Assembly (NCBI RefSeq): GCF_019649055.1
Contig: NW_026570542.1
Coordinates: 1-48,715, forward strand
Direction of reading: 5' to 3'
DNA from: Paramacrobiotus metropolitanus
Taxonomy: Eukaryota > Tardigrada > Eutardigrada > Parachela > Macrobiotidae
DNA length: 48,715 nt
The translations under genes were made by a program, and so were the position numbers. Every line of letters begins with the position of its first letter. The first letter of the stretch is position 1. Of this stretch, positions 1 to 10,083 are shown piece by piece. The notes under the pieces are model-generated. The model worked only from the letters and a program-made list of their open reading frames with translations. It searched no databases and was not told where the DNA came from.

Positions 1-317
1 TTCCAAATGATTTTTAAAGTTTTTATCGACAGACAGTTTGCATTTGATATTTTTTCGGAGTAACCTGTGTGACCTTTTAATAAGTATACCATGGTGCACT
101 TAGACAATTTGGCTGTTGAGTTTAATGAACTGCATGTGCAAATGCATCCGCTCGAGCCATACGCCTAGCTGAGTACAGGGAGCTGTGTACGTTATGCCAT
201 AAAAGGTTTTAGAAGCTTAGAAACAAAAAATACGCTTAAGATTTCTTGCACTTGCGCATGAAATTCGTAAATGGTAGCGATCTGTAGAAAACATTTATCG
301 ACATTCCTTAAGCAGTG
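1..317. other. No feature recognised
   Basis: AT-rich sequence with no open frame of note and no repeat that I could match elsewhere in the window. The adjoining Ig-gene remnant points into this stretch, but no further Ig-domain sequence is visible here. Confidence 0.5.
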
Positions 318-398
318 CTAACAACGGTGCCGCTTTTTGCGTTGCGGATCGCATTGTCCACTAATGTCCAGGAGTTCATCAGCTGACAAACGCGTAAC
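318..398 (-). pseudogene. Ig-domain gene copy A: first-exon remnant
   Basis: On the minus strand a splice-acceptor-like tract (GTTTGTCAG) at about 383-392 is followed by an exon start that encodes DNAIRNAKSG. The same stretch in copy C (below 5308) reads DNAIRSAKNG, and copy B (below 1374) is similar. Intron end and exon start are both conserved among copies, so the family grew by DNA duplication, not retroposition. Here the frame ends at TAA about 22 codons in, and the Ig domains that should follow are missing. It is a degenerate third copy. Homology is seen directly between copies; the pseudogene status is an inference. Confidence 0.55.
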
Positions 399-553
399 AC
401 ACGGCCTGGCTGCGCTCAAGTAGCTCGACAATACGCAATAAAACATAACGAATCAGTATTGTCATCTTCTCCCATTGATTAGTGAACAGTGAACTCAAGC
501 CGTTAATTGCAGTCACAGGTGGCTTCCATAACCTTTCCGCAAGGCACCCCATT

Positions 554-1374
554 TCAGGTAGCCACGCTTAGATAAGATTCCTGAGCAATCCATTCGTGGA
601 AGACATCGTCAACCTTGAACCAACACTGGTAGCGCCCGGCGTGGTTGGCCTGCACACTAGAGATTTCCAAAGTTGAGTGGCAATGGCAGAACCCATCCGT
701 TCCGACGTAAACAGTGAATTTGAAATTCGACAGTGTGGAACTGCCGGTTTGAAGTTCCTTAAGCCCATCGGCATAAATCACATAATCTTCGGTTCTCCAG
801 AGAAAACGATCACCAAAGTCGCCCGGCATGGCAATAAATTTCACGTAACATTGAAAGCGGGCTGTGTCACCCATCTTGACTGTTACATTAGGCATCGGCG
901 GCTGAAAAACTTTGGACGGCGTGACCGTCGGACTGGCGAAAAATGTCTGGATGGTACGAAAGGGGCTATCGTTAAACTGTATACATTCGTACTTCCCGGC
1001 TTGGGCATGGGAAAACGCCAGGATATCTACAACCAGTTCCCCGGTAACAGGATTGCTTTCGGCGATTTCATATTAGGCAGAAAAGCGTGTTGTGTTCGAG
1101 TCACCGAGGCAACTGCACCGATGCACTTCGACCGGAATTCTTTCGCTCGCTCCGCTGTGTTTACGTCTTCCGTTAAACCAGAACTGGGGTTTCTCCTCTT
1201 GGCCGGCCGGCACAGGCGCTCTTCCTTTACAATGTAGTCTAGCCGTTTCTCCTTCCGGTGACCTTATGATGCTTTCCGCTGGCCTAATTTCCGGTGTTTT
1301 TTTGACTGACAACGCCTTCAAGTCAATGATACCGGCTTTTGCGTCGCCAATCGCATTTTCCAGAAGCTCATTAA
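554..1374 (-). pseudogene. Two-Ig-domain protein gene, copy B, one in-frame stop
   Basis: One continuous minus-strand frame encodes two immunoglobulin-like domains. Domain 1 shows an early Cys (ARLHCKG), a Trp core (FWFNG) and the late motif AGKYEC. Domain 2 shows ARFQCYVKF, FLWR and AGRYQC. The frame is interrupted once, by TAA at 1073-1075 inside domain 1, where copy C has Arg (AGG); past it the frame stays open to the TGA at 554. The 5' end of the exon is set by an acceptor, GTTTGTCAG before TTAATG, so an upstream exon, presumably with a signal peptide, is expected but was not found. No membrane segment is seen. Two-Ig proteins of this kind are usually secreted or surface binding proteins; the ligand is unknown. 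It is either a young pseudogene or carries a base-calling error at the stop. Confidence 0.65.
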
Positions 1375-1552
1375 CTGACAAACGTAACACCTGATTAAAA
1401 GGTGTATGTACTGTTCTCTGAAGGCCAAAGCATAGAAGTTGAAGTATAAAGACGTACTTATTGAATGCGCATCACAATGGGCAGAGCCGCGATTATCCGT
1501 ACTGTACTTTTGCAATGCTCACATTCCGGACGATTTCATACGGTTAAACATG

Positions 1553-1852
1553 TACTTCGAGAAACTTCATATTCCGGCACCCTTTTAACTTATCACTATA
1601 TCCGGCAGCCGGCTAGTTGAAAATGCCACATGAACAACCGCCCCCGTTGGCGACTGCAAGTTATCATTTACACTCGATTCAACTGCTTTCCGAATTTTTC
1701 TATTGGTCGGCGTACCACCTGTATGAACAGATGTTGCGTCGACCAATAGAATCCGCTGAATTGACAGCTCATGTTGCATTGTCAACTAGCCGGCTGCCGG
1801 AATATAGTAAAAAAAGTTAAATGGGTGCCGGAATATGAAGTTTCTCAAAGTA
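1553..1852. mobile_element. TA-flanked MITE with ~95-bp inverted repeats
   Basis: The ends are long imperfect inverted repeats that begin CTTYGAGAAACTTCATATTC just inside a TA on each side. Inside that, both arms share CCGGCAGCCGGCTAGTTGA and continue for about 95 bp. The element is about 296 bp between the TA dinucleotides and has no coding capacity. A TA duplication fits the Tc1/mariner superfamily, but the parent family was not identified. Confidence 0.75.
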
Positions 1853-1887
1853 TAGTGTTCACCCTTTAGGGTTGTACAGTATTAGCC

Positions 1888-1945
1888 GCCAGTAAGTAAG
1901 CGCTCTACTTATTTTATTTAACATTAATTATTTACGCTTACTGGC
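1888..1945. repeat. Small inverted repeat
   Basis: GCCAGTAAG at 1888-1896 faces CTTACTGGC at 1937-1945 across an AT-rich loop. It lies just beyond the MITE and at the edge of the 1945-2235 dispersed repeat; function unknown. Confidence 0.45.
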
Positions 1946-2235
1946 TTCTCGGCTCAACCCTTGCTGTACGGGGCATGTGATAGTTCTCCGGAATATCAGG
2001 ACCAAGCAGGGCACTACCTGCAGCGCATCCATAAAGGTCATCTTCAAGGAGACTGTATTCCCTGGCAACTAAGAGGTTACACTGTGATGAAACTCACTAG
2101 AGTATTACGGTACTTCAATACTGTGAAAATTTTTGATTTTCCGATAGATACACAACTGAGTTACAGTAGTTTTCACAGGGAAGCACTTTGTGAATGACAG
2201 CGCCTTAATACGGTACCATGGAATGAGTGTTGCTG
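1945..2235. repeat. Dispersed repeat X, copy 1
   Basis: This stretch shares ordered blocks with 8515-8795: a CTCGG start, an AGGACCA box, GGTCATCTTCAA followed by GAGACTG, TGGCAAC, and AATGACAGCGC near the end. Identity is patchy. The best-conserved part can be read in one frame in both copies as a peptide like GHLQRDWVPWQ, which suggests a decayed coding or transposon fragment. No family recognised. Confidence 0.5.
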
Positions 2236-2920
2236 GTTTCGTGCGAAGGAATTTCGCGTTTGTATAAATACAGTGTTAAATGAATAAATGACATCATCCG
2301 CATTCAGCACTTCCATAATGTTCCAGGGCGTATAGTGTAGAACAATCATTTTAACATACCTCTTTGCACCCGCATACGGTATCATCCAGGAAACGTACAT
2401 ACTATACATTCACTATCCAATACGATCCACGCTGTAGTTCTGAAGTGCTTACTACAGTAACCTTTGCGTGCGGTAATATACGGTAGCACGTCGAACGCGA
2501 GTGGCGCACAGCGGAAGCGAATTCAAGGTGAGCCAACTTTCGCTGAACCTACATCGCTATGAGCCAATCTGAATCGCTGCCGATCTCCTTAAAAGCGAGA
2601 ATTTGGTTCTCGCAAAAATAATGCACTCCCAAACGTGCTCGTAATCCAGATGAGCTTACCCAAAATCACCAATGCAACTATCGATTATTTTATTTAACGT
2701 GATTCTTAGTTCTAGCAATTACATTTCTCATGACAAAGAGCAATAAACGTTAAAAAACCGGCATGCCCAACCGTCACATTTCACCGAACACAAAACCTGC
2801 ATTCGCGTCCATATCACAGCTCAACAAAAATCTCCCATCAAAACGCGAAAAACAACACCAGGCTTTTGAGAATGTTGGATCTGCACTTTTTTGGTAAGCA
2901 GCCTGAGCTGTCTTCAGTAC
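2236..2920. other. Intergenic, one short hairpin
   Basis: No gene is supported. The only structure seen is a perfect 7-bp hairpin, GCGAGAATTTGGTTCTCGC at 2595-2613. A minus-strand open frame near the left end (2173-2409) has no recognisable domain and is treated as chance. Confidence 0.4.
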
Positions 2921-2994
2921 TTCTTCCGGGTATCATATCCTTCCCGCTCCTAGCAGTTTCTTCCGGGTATCATATCCTTCCCGCTCCTAGCAGT
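2921..2994. repeat. Tandem duplication, 2 x 37 bp
   Basis: A 37-bp segment beginning TTCTTCCGGGTATCATATCC is present twice, head to tail and without differences, so the duplication is recent. Confidence 0.9.
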
Positions 2995-3703
2995 AGGGAG
3001 AAAACAGCAGGCTGACGACAAGGTGGAAAATGGACGATAGTGAATTGGCAGCGGAAGATGTACACTCCGTAAACTTGGTCACATTGAAGAGGTCCTTCTG
3101 CGGATTGATCAGGCTGGTATAGCGCTGTGGGATGCTGCTGATGCGGACGGATCCACTTTCGGCTTGATACGTCTGCGAAACAGTTAACTTTCTACAGTAA
3201 TTTTCACATAATGTCGAATAAACTGAAATACGAAGCAGTATCGTGCTGAGTAATTTTTCATATCAACGGCAATAAAAAACGAGATTTCGTTCTCCTTCAA
3301 GTGTTCGTGGCCTCCGAACCCCACTAGAAATGTCAACGCTTGTACACATTGATTAATTCGTGGTATATGGCGTTCTTAATTACTGTTAGGTTGATTTCTT
3401 GAACCGGTTTTGGACATTGTGCGCTGCTGTCAGCCGTCGTCGGCTGAAAACGCACAAACGAGCCGCGAGCGCATTCGAATGACATCTTGATTCCTTGCCG
3501 GCATTTAGGTTATACGTTGTTGACGGGAACCGAACCGACTGCGTAATCTCCCGGGAAGGGGCATGATGCGACCGTTGGAATCCGTGAAATATGACTTAGG
3601 AATTCGCGAATTTGACACCACGTACCGCACCTGTGGCACGTTTCGTAATAAAGGCAAAACGTGAATCGTTTTTTTGCCTTCTTGTAGCCACAGTAGACAT
3701 CTG
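2995..3703 (+). other. Intergenic with a weak exon-like frame at 3040-3188
   Basis: Between a TGA at about 3040 and a TAA at about 3188 the plus strand encodes roughly 45 residues with protein-like composition, including IEEVLLRIDQAGIALWDAAD. It could be a terminal exon or a decayed fragment; no splice partner was found and no family is recognised. Nothing else in the stretch is supported. Confidence 0.2.
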
Positions 3704-3863
3704 TACAAGCTTGTCCGGTAATTTCTGTCGTAAAGGCACAGAAAGCACATATTTAGCGCGAAGTTTGCGCTATAGCGATTGCCACTACACTACGTTTGGC
3801 GTTACACGCAAATTTGTGTATTTCGCTGTTTTGAACCGACAGAAATTACCGGACAAGCTTGTA
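3704..3863. mobile_element. 160-bp TA-flanked MITE
   Basis: Near-perfect terminal inverted repeats of about 25 bp begin CAAGCTTGTCCGGTAATTTC immediately inside TA on both sides. The interior has no coding capacity. This is the architecture of a Tc1/mariner-type MITE and differs from the element at 1553. Confidence 0.8.
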
Positions 3864-3910
3864 CACACGCTGTAGACAACCTGTAGTCCTACCGGCACTC
3901 ATCTGGGGCA

Positions 3911-4012
3911 GGGGATAAAAGGTGGCAGTGGCACCTGCCACTGGCAACTGCCACCGGCAGTGGCAGTTGCCACCACGTGTTCTGGCAAGCGATAAAAGGT
4001 GGCAGTTGCCAG
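3911..4012. repeat. GGCAGTGGCA / TGCCACTGCC hairpin-forming repeat
   Basis: A run of GGCAGTGGCA-type words and their complements can fold into several alternative hairpins. The phrase GATAAAAGGTGGCAGT occurs at both ends of the block, which suggests a local duplication. Confidence 0.7.
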
Positions 4013-4213
4013 AAACCAGGAATCCTACGTAAAGTTATTTTGGCACGCCAGCTAAAACAAGAACTCAACCGGATTAGCTCCAAAAAAGGTGGAAACTTTT
4101 TGGCTGTCATAAAGCATCTATGATGGCGTATTTGTTCTCTTTCAGTTTTTTTCTTTGATACGAAACTTTCCATATATAATTAAAAGGTCTGGAACATTAA
4201 CTTCCAGGCATTT

Positions 4214-4285
4214 CCAACCGATGGCTACAGAATGCGAGATCTTTCTCTACGATCTCGAATTCTGTACTCTGTAGCCATCGGTTGG
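4214..4285. repeat. 72-bp inverted repeat
   Basis: CCAACCGATGGCTACAGA at 4214-4231 is perfectly complementary to the sequence ending at 4285. A second inner pair, GAGATC and GATCTC, lies within. It could be a very small MITE or an inverted duplication; no clear target-site duplication is seen. Confidence 0.8.
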
Positions 4286-4493
4286 TGGATATTATTTATG
4301 CACAAAAGCACATACGGTACAAGTACTCGCAAGACTCATTACACAGTACAGTACACATACAAAATACAACGCGAAACCTCAAAAACCATCGTACACTTTC
4401 TCTCTGACAATCGAAAACGCAAGCTTATATACAGTGGCCAAACCATTATAATGTCATAGGCTTCCTTCAACATTCTGTTACGTAGAACATTCT

Positions 4494-5308
4494 TTAGGCA
4501 ATAACAATTAAATAAGCTTCTTGAACGATCCATTCATGGAAGATGGCATCAACCTTAAACAAACATTGGTAGCGCCCGGCGTGGCTGGACTGCACGTGCA
4601 GGATTTCCAGGGATAGAGTGACAATGGCACATTCCATCAGTCTGGATGTGAACATTTGCTTCACAATTTTTCATTGTCGAGTGGCCGGTTTGGATTTCCC
4701 TATTCCCAGGAGAATAAATCACATGATCTTCGTCCCTCCAAAGAAAACGTTTTCCAAAATCGCCCGGCATTACTAGGAATTTTACGTAACAAGGAAAGGG
4801 GCGGTGCCACCCACCCTGACCGTTTAGGCTCGGTGGCCGAAAGACTTGGGACGGCGTGACAGTCGGACTGACAAAAAAGTCTGGGTGGTGAGAAGTGAGC
4901 TGCCGTTATATCGTAGACACTCGTATTTCCCGGCATGAAAATGAGAAAACGCCAGAAAATCAACAATCATTTCACCCGTAGCAGGATTGCTTTCGACGAG
5001 GGTATACCTGCTAGAAAAAGGCGCAGCAGCTGAATCAACGAGACAACTGCATCGCTGTATCACAGACGGAAGTGTTTCGGATTTCACGGTGAACATTCGC
5101 CTTCCGTTCAACCAGAGTTGTGGCTTCTCCTCTTGGCCCACCGGCACAGGCACTCCGCCTTTGCAGTGTAGTCTTGCTGTTCTTCCCTCTGGTGACCTGA
5201 TGATGCTATCCTCTGGCCTTGTCTCCACTGGTTCGTTGATTGAAGACTCTTTTAACTGAATGATACCGTTTTTTGCACTCCGGATTGCATTGTCCAGACG
5301 CATGTTAA
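4494..5308 (-). pseudogene. Two-Ig-domain protein gene, copy C, two frameshifts
   Basis: The exon starts at 5308 after a polypyrimidine-AG acceptor and encodes Ig domain 1, with Cys in ARLHCKGG and the late motif AGKYEC, and no stop. A frame change at about 4873, in a T6 run, is one T short compared with copy B. A second change follows at about 4612, with one extra C. Taking both into account, domain 2 is recognisable (FLWRDED, AGRYQC) and ends at TAA 4494-4496, matching the end of copy B. Both frame changes sit in homopolymers, so assembly error is a real alternative to true pseudogenisation. No membrane segment is seen, and the upstream exon is not found. Confidence 0.6.
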
Positions 5309-5759
5309 CTAAAAAACCAAAGGTTAAAGGTTTGGTCACTTTTCTTGCACGCTAAAACAACCGCGCGCGTTTATTTGCTTGTCGTATGCATATTTATGTG
5401 CTTTTCTGAGAATAATGGGCAAAACATCATGCGAGAATAATCGCAAACCACAAGTCCACAACTATATTTATGCTGTTTGTCTGTAGTGCACGAGTTTCAC
5501 TACTGAATAATTTCGGTGCACTGTCATAACATTACTGTGCCAAAAGCTCATGCATTAAATTATAAAGCCGATTTCCTTTTGCAAACCTCTGCAACTTCTA
5601 AGCTGCAAACCGCGCTCAATGCACCGCTGCAACTAACTCTGTATATGTGTTGGTTCTGGTTAGTTATTAAGACGAGTAATTTTTTACCTACGTCAAAATC
5701 AATTCTAAAGCGTAAGGGCGATGTCGTTGATTAAAATGATAAATGACTGATATTGATTT
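5309..5759. other. No feature recognised
   Basis: This is where the upstream exon of Ig copy C should lie on the minus strand, but I could not find a convincing signal-peptide exon with a matching donor. Confidence 0.4.
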
Positions 5760-5945
5760 TATCTTTTGATTACACACGTTCATAACTTTGTAAAGAAACA
5801 TGACATCGCACTACACAGAATCAAAAGCAGCAGTCACTGATCGTCTGAGAACAGAGAGCAACTGATTTAGATTTGCTCCCGGTGAACCTCTTCGGCAGAT
5901 TATTTGTCTCTGATTGAATTTATCGAAGTGCGCTGCGACATTAGA
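5760..5945. repeat. Dispersed repeat Y, copy 1
   Basis: Ordered similarity to 6375-6605: a CATCGCA-TAC box, a TTTGCTCCCGGTGA / TTTATTTCCGGTGA box, and TTTGTCKCTGATTGAAT followed by CGAAGTGC. Diverged, non-coding. Confidence 0.5.
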
Positions 5946-6374
5946 ATTTCCACCTCGCTCTCACAAGGCAAAGTTAGTTCCACCTATATTTCGTGGCGGA
6001 TGCTTTCTCAAATCTTGGAATCGAAGATTGCGAACGCGTACACTGACCGTACACTGGTGAGTGGTGAGTAAGGTTTGTACTTTTATCAAGAAATAAATTC
6101 CTAACTTGTGCGAAAAGGTCTCAAGGGGCAAATGACCATTGCTTTCGAGAAAAAAATTACAACGCATTAAAATTCAATGCAGTTAACTTGCAATAATGCA
6201 GAAATGCAGAAATGACTTGCGCGTATCTGCAAGTGCATTTTTTCAATCTTTAACACAAGAAAATGTTAATATTTCGAAAAACGCCAAATTCAGGTCATAC
6301 ACGGATTTGGCAACATTGATATAACGTTCTATCTAACCGCGAAAGCACGTTTGTATTCCTTTAGAATTTCTTGT
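5946..6374. other. No feature recognised
   Basis: Sequence between the two copies of repeat Y. Open frames here are short, overlap each other and show no recognisable domain. Confidence 0.4.
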
Positions 6375-6605
6375 TCGAACAGGACGTGAATAAGAAAAAG
6401 CGTCAACGTAACATCGCATTACCCAGAAATAAATATAACTTCAGCAAAATATAACTATAGCATGTATCTTGGCTCTTAGGCATCATAGGTGGCCTAAAAC
6501 AAACCGCGACCAATCCAGATTTATTTCCGGTGAGATTGTTTGATATCATTTGTCGCTGATTGAATCATACGAAGTGCATATATGAGATAACGATTGCATA
6601 TACAT
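6375..6605. repeat. Dispersed repeat Y, copy 2
   Basis: Partner of 5760-5945. The shared blocks are in the same order and orientation, so this is a direct duplication or two insertions of one short element. Confidence 0.5.
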
Positions 6606-6839
6606 ATGACATAAAGCGGTCTTCAGTTTTAAGCAGAGGCGTGCCCATTTTAAAGGAGTAAATAGTACACTAGAAAAGTGCACTCGCTTTTATGCGAGCA
6701 CTGCGTGACCGAAGCGTAGCGTGCTCGTATGACGGTTTTTTTCCGGACTATAACATCATTTAACGATGCAGTCTTTTTTAAAGTTATTATCTTTACAAAA
6801 AATTCGAGACAATAATCGCGCAATTTCCACAAAGAATTC

Positions 6840-7220
6840 TTGGAAACGTTTCCAATCAATCACGCTTTGTTTTTGGTACTGCCTATTAGCGACAAAGAAA
6901 TTTTAGTTAAGAATAATGCGCACTCCATACAGCGTTTACATAATACTCCATGCGGCATACGTTTTTTCAACTTTTTAATCGAAAAGCATGGAGGGAATGC
7001 GAACGAGATTTTGCGCTCGAAAACCTTATCAGGCTTTTGTAACTTTTGGTCTGTTTCCGGTACAATCGAAGTACGTAGAAACATGGAATACATACAGGCG
7101 AGATCGACGTGGCCTGTGCAGTGCGCCCGTATTTTCACGTTTTGTGCTTGTATTCTGCTTGGTTATATTGATCTGCCGATAAAGCGCGCTAAAATTTTTT
7201 CGATGCAGCGTGCAGCATAA
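6840..7220 (+). other. Uncharacterised open frame, 126 codons
   Basis: This is the longest frame in the 5.4-7.6 kb interval. It is overlapped by open frames on the minus strand (6860-7138) and in another plus frame, so coding is uncertain. It has no recognisable motif, signal peptide or clear splice sites. It may be a chance frame or a decayed transposon piece. Confidence 0.15.
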
Positions 7221-7609
7221 AGGGCCAACATTTTGATTATACCATAATATTATAATTTATAATGAAAACATCAAGGCTAATTTTACAAACCAGAAATTAT
7301 AATTTCAAGAAACGCAAGGTTACCGAAGAGCTTAAAATCGAATCACATTGAATAACTCGAGCACTGATTAAATATAGCACAGTAATCAATTATACCGCCT
7401 CCGGCGTATCTCGAGATTGAAGTTTGTTATCATGAATGCTTCATGGTAACTTCAACAAACAAACTTGAGTCAGCCTGCATGAGAGAGTCCATGTGACTTT
7501 ATCATGGCCGACTCAAGTTACTGGGCGGTGGGCTGTGACTCCTTTAACTTCCAACATACGATGTCGGGTAATTACTCGTTATTCTGTACTTCACATAATA
7601 AAGAATTTG
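7221..7609. other. Intergenic, small inverted repeat
   Basis: AACTTGAGTC at about 7468 faces GACTCAAGTT at about 7517. Otherwise AT-rich with nothing recognised. Confidence 0.4.
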
Positions 7610-7739
7610 TACTGTAGCCGCCACAAGTTGCCCCATGAGTGAGGTATACGGATATTTGGCCTCACATTGCTCGCTGTTCATTGTGAGAAGGCAGCGGCCG
7701 GATCTGCCAATGGAGCAACTTGTGCGGGCGGCTACAGTA
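7610..7739. mobile_element. CTGTAGCCGCC MITE, copy 1
   Basis: TA-flanked element with inverted ends CTGTAGCCGCC...GGCGGCTACAG. It is closely similar to 9677-9822 throughout, including the interior words GAGGTATACGGATATTTGGC and GGCAGCGGCCGGATCTGCCA. It lacks a few bases of the left repeat and has a short internal deletion relative to copy 2. Non-coding; Tc1/mariner-type by its TA target. Confidence 0.9.
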
Positions 7740-7869
7740 CGCATTTTCGTTTTCAATGTTTAAGTCTCGAGATTCAACGTGGTAATGCTCAGAGCGTTCT
7801 GGGAGCTGTTCCGTCTTAAGCTAACTGGTGCGAGGATGTGCTAGGATCGTATAGAACTTCGGAAAAAAT

Positions 7870-7942
7870 CTGCCGATTGAGGAATCGAACCCACAACCTC
7901 CATACTCTAAGGCCGAGAGAGGCACCACTAGGCTATCGGCAA
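7870..7942 (-). tRNA. tRNA-like Pol III unit (degenerate cloverleaf)
   Basis: Read on the minus strand, this 73-nt unit has a 7-bp acceptor stem (TTGCCGA with TCGGCAG, one T-G pair). It has an A box (TAGCCTAGTGG) and a B box (GGTTCGATTCC) that both fit the Pol III consensus. A T6 terminator follows within three bases (about 7862-7867). The T arm pairs with one mismatch and an enlarged loop. The D arm and anticodon arm do not pair canonically, so I cannot assign an anticodon. It is either a tRNA pseudogene, a tRNA-derived SINE head without an obvious tail, or a tRNA-like RNA that may still be transcribed. Nearby sequence shows no second copy. Confidence 0.45.
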
Positions 7943-8514
7943 AGCATACAAATTCTATCGAAATGTTTTATCTAACGATCCTATAGAGAGCGGATGCCGC
8001 TCTAACACTGGAAAGGATTTTTATTTACGACATGTGAAGCAAGACGTGGTCGCTTATTAAGCACACTGAATAAAGGTTTGTTACATAATGATATTATTCT
8101 TAGTTCGGGGATTCGATTAATAATTACTTATTCAGCGGTTCAGTAAAATCCTCAGAGAAGTAGCAAGTGCGTAACTACATAGTTACGGTAACGCGCAAAC
8201 GGTATGTAAACTACTAAACACAAACACGGCTAATCTCTGAGCATTCAAACACATTTTAAGTGTTACCACCAGATCTGTTCAGTTTTTCGACAATGCTGTT
8301 TTTCGATAACTTTAGCTAACGACGTTTTGAAGAATACGGTAAAAAACGGTATGAATAGTTATAAGCCAAAATATGCATGCTTGCTGGGCTTTAATCGTGC
8401 TCCTAAGAACTGGTCCATCGAAAGGCTGCGGTGCGAAGCTTGCTCAGTTGATTTATGAGTACAGTACCTGACTACCGGGTATAAACGATACGCAGTTAAT
8501 TACTTAATCCTTAC
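7943..8514. other. No feature recognised
   Basis: No coding frame, repeat or structured element that I can support. Confidence 0.4.
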
Positions 8515-8795
8515 TCAGTTCTCGGGTTAATCCGGCCTGTTTTACTGGGCATGGCTTTGTACTTTGTAGGACCAGGACCATGGAGAGCACCAGTTCCAGC
8601 ATCTCCAGAGCGGTCATCTTCAAAGAGACTGGGTTCCTTGGCAACAAAAACTTTGTATTAATGGTTCACAAGGATAGGATGATTTTACTTTAACTGTAAA
8701 TTCCCCGATGGCCGCACAAATGCGCAGGTATCCAAAATAAAACACTTCCTAAATGACAGCGCTTCAATACTTCGGCATAGGAGTTTGACGATCAG
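8515..8795. repeat. Dispersed repeat X, copy 2
   Basis: Diverged partner of 1945-2235 with the same block order and orientation. The block GGTCATCTTCAAAGAGACTG is the best match. Confidence 0.5.
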
Positions 8796-8867
8796 CTGGC
8801 AGCAATGGTGCATAGCTTTTCATCATCGCCCCTGAACAAGCAAAAAACTAAAAGCTGCGTGCATTAG

Positions 8868-9022
8868 AGATCGGAATCGGATAAGGTTTCTTTATCCTAA
8901 TCCTATCCGACACTTATTAAAATTGTTCTTAACCGAACCCTTATCCGAAATTTTTATATTTCTTCATACTTATCCTATCCTTATTCGCCACTCGGATATC
9001 CTAATATCATCGGATAATTGTC
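8868..9022. repeat. GGATA / TATCC motif cluster
   Basis: At least eight copies of TATCC or its complement GGATA lie in about 150 bp, on both strands, some as overlapping tandem words (TTATCCTAATCCTATCC). They can form alternative hairpins. It could be a cluster of factor-binding sites or simple low-complexity sequence. Confidence 0.5.
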
Positions 9023-9676
9023 CACAAAGGCAATTTTTACAAGAAAACATTTGAACTCATTATTCACCGCAGTTGAATCAAAAAAAGTTTGTGATGGCGT
9101 GTGGAGTCACTGATACCGCGTCAAAAAAAAATTATAATTAAGCTGGTTAGAATGCGGGCGCACTCGAAATATTTACCTGTCAGAAAGATGCAGAGGCACG
9201 CCGCGAGCGATAATACCAGCATAAATGCTTAAAGAGCTCTGTTCGTTGGCTCCTTCCAGCTCCTTGCGTAATTTTTCTGTTTTATTGACAGAATGAACTC
9301 CATACGAGGTCCTCCGGACTTCGTATCCTTGTTTTGGGGGGGTGGTGTAGAACGTTGGTTCCGCAGCAGCAGCGGTGTCGCCATTTCCGTAGATTCAAAC
9401 GTAGATTCAAACACATCGTAGTAGGATGTAGTATGTTTCGCACATTCCTCTAAAAAGGGTATTTGGATGAACTACGGTTTGCGGCTTTGGTTGAACAATG
9501 GAAGTGGGATGCGACACGAAGTGCGCGAATTTTATTGTAGTTGTAAAGCTAGTTTGGTCTGACTGGAATCTGGGCATAAAAGAATGGAATGTGTCATTAT
9601 CGGATTCTTCAGAAAATTCTTAGCCAGTCATACTATAAAGTTTGCAATATTCCAGTATGTTTACGAGGTTTTATGA
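9023..9676. other. No gene; one 12-bp direct repeat
   Basis: GTAGATTCAAAC occurs twice back to back at about 9389-9412, and a G-rich run lies near 9340. No coding frame is supported. Confidence 0.4.
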
Positions 9677-9822
9677 TACTGTAGCCGCCCGCACAAGTTG
9701 CCCCACAGAGTGAGGTATACGGATATTTGGCCTCACATTGCTCGCTGTTCAGCGCAGTGTGTGCAGGGAGAAGGCAGCGGCCGGATCTGCCAATGGAGCA
9801 ACTTGTGCGGGCGGCTACAGTA
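9677..9822. mobile_element. CTGTAGCCGCC MITE, copy 2 (complete)
   Basis: 146 bp including the TA on each side. The terminal inverted repeats begin CTGTAGCCGCCCGCACAAGT, perfect for about 23 bp. It is the fuller copy of the family also seen at 7610-7739. A short relic, GCCGCTACAGTACGC at about 10407-10421, may be a third, nearly lost copy. Confidence 0.9.
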
Positions 9823-9877
9823 CTTTAAACCCTGGGTCTGCAGAAACCCCGGATGTGAAAGTGTCTTGCTTATTTTA

Positions 9878-10083
9878 CATATAGGGGGCAAAACTAAACG
9901 TGTTCCACCTCTTACGGCTACTGCTGCCGTCACCCGGCTGGAGTTTGACGTTGTGGCTGAACATGGCGCTTATGTACCGCGCCAGATTTAACCACATGTA
10001 TTGCCGTAACTTCACACTCCAGGCGGGTGACGGCAGCAATACAGGTGAACCGTGGAACACGCTTAGTTTTGCCCCTTATATGA
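9878..10083. mobile_element. Inverted-repeat element with ~75-bp arms
   Basis: The left arm begins GGGGGCAAAACTAAACGTGT and the right arm ends with its complement. Both arms share GCTGCCGTCACCCG and CTGGAGT further in. CATATA and TATATG flank the element. It is about 205 bp and non-coding. The superfamily is unclear, because the duplication could be TA or TATA. Confidence 0.75.
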
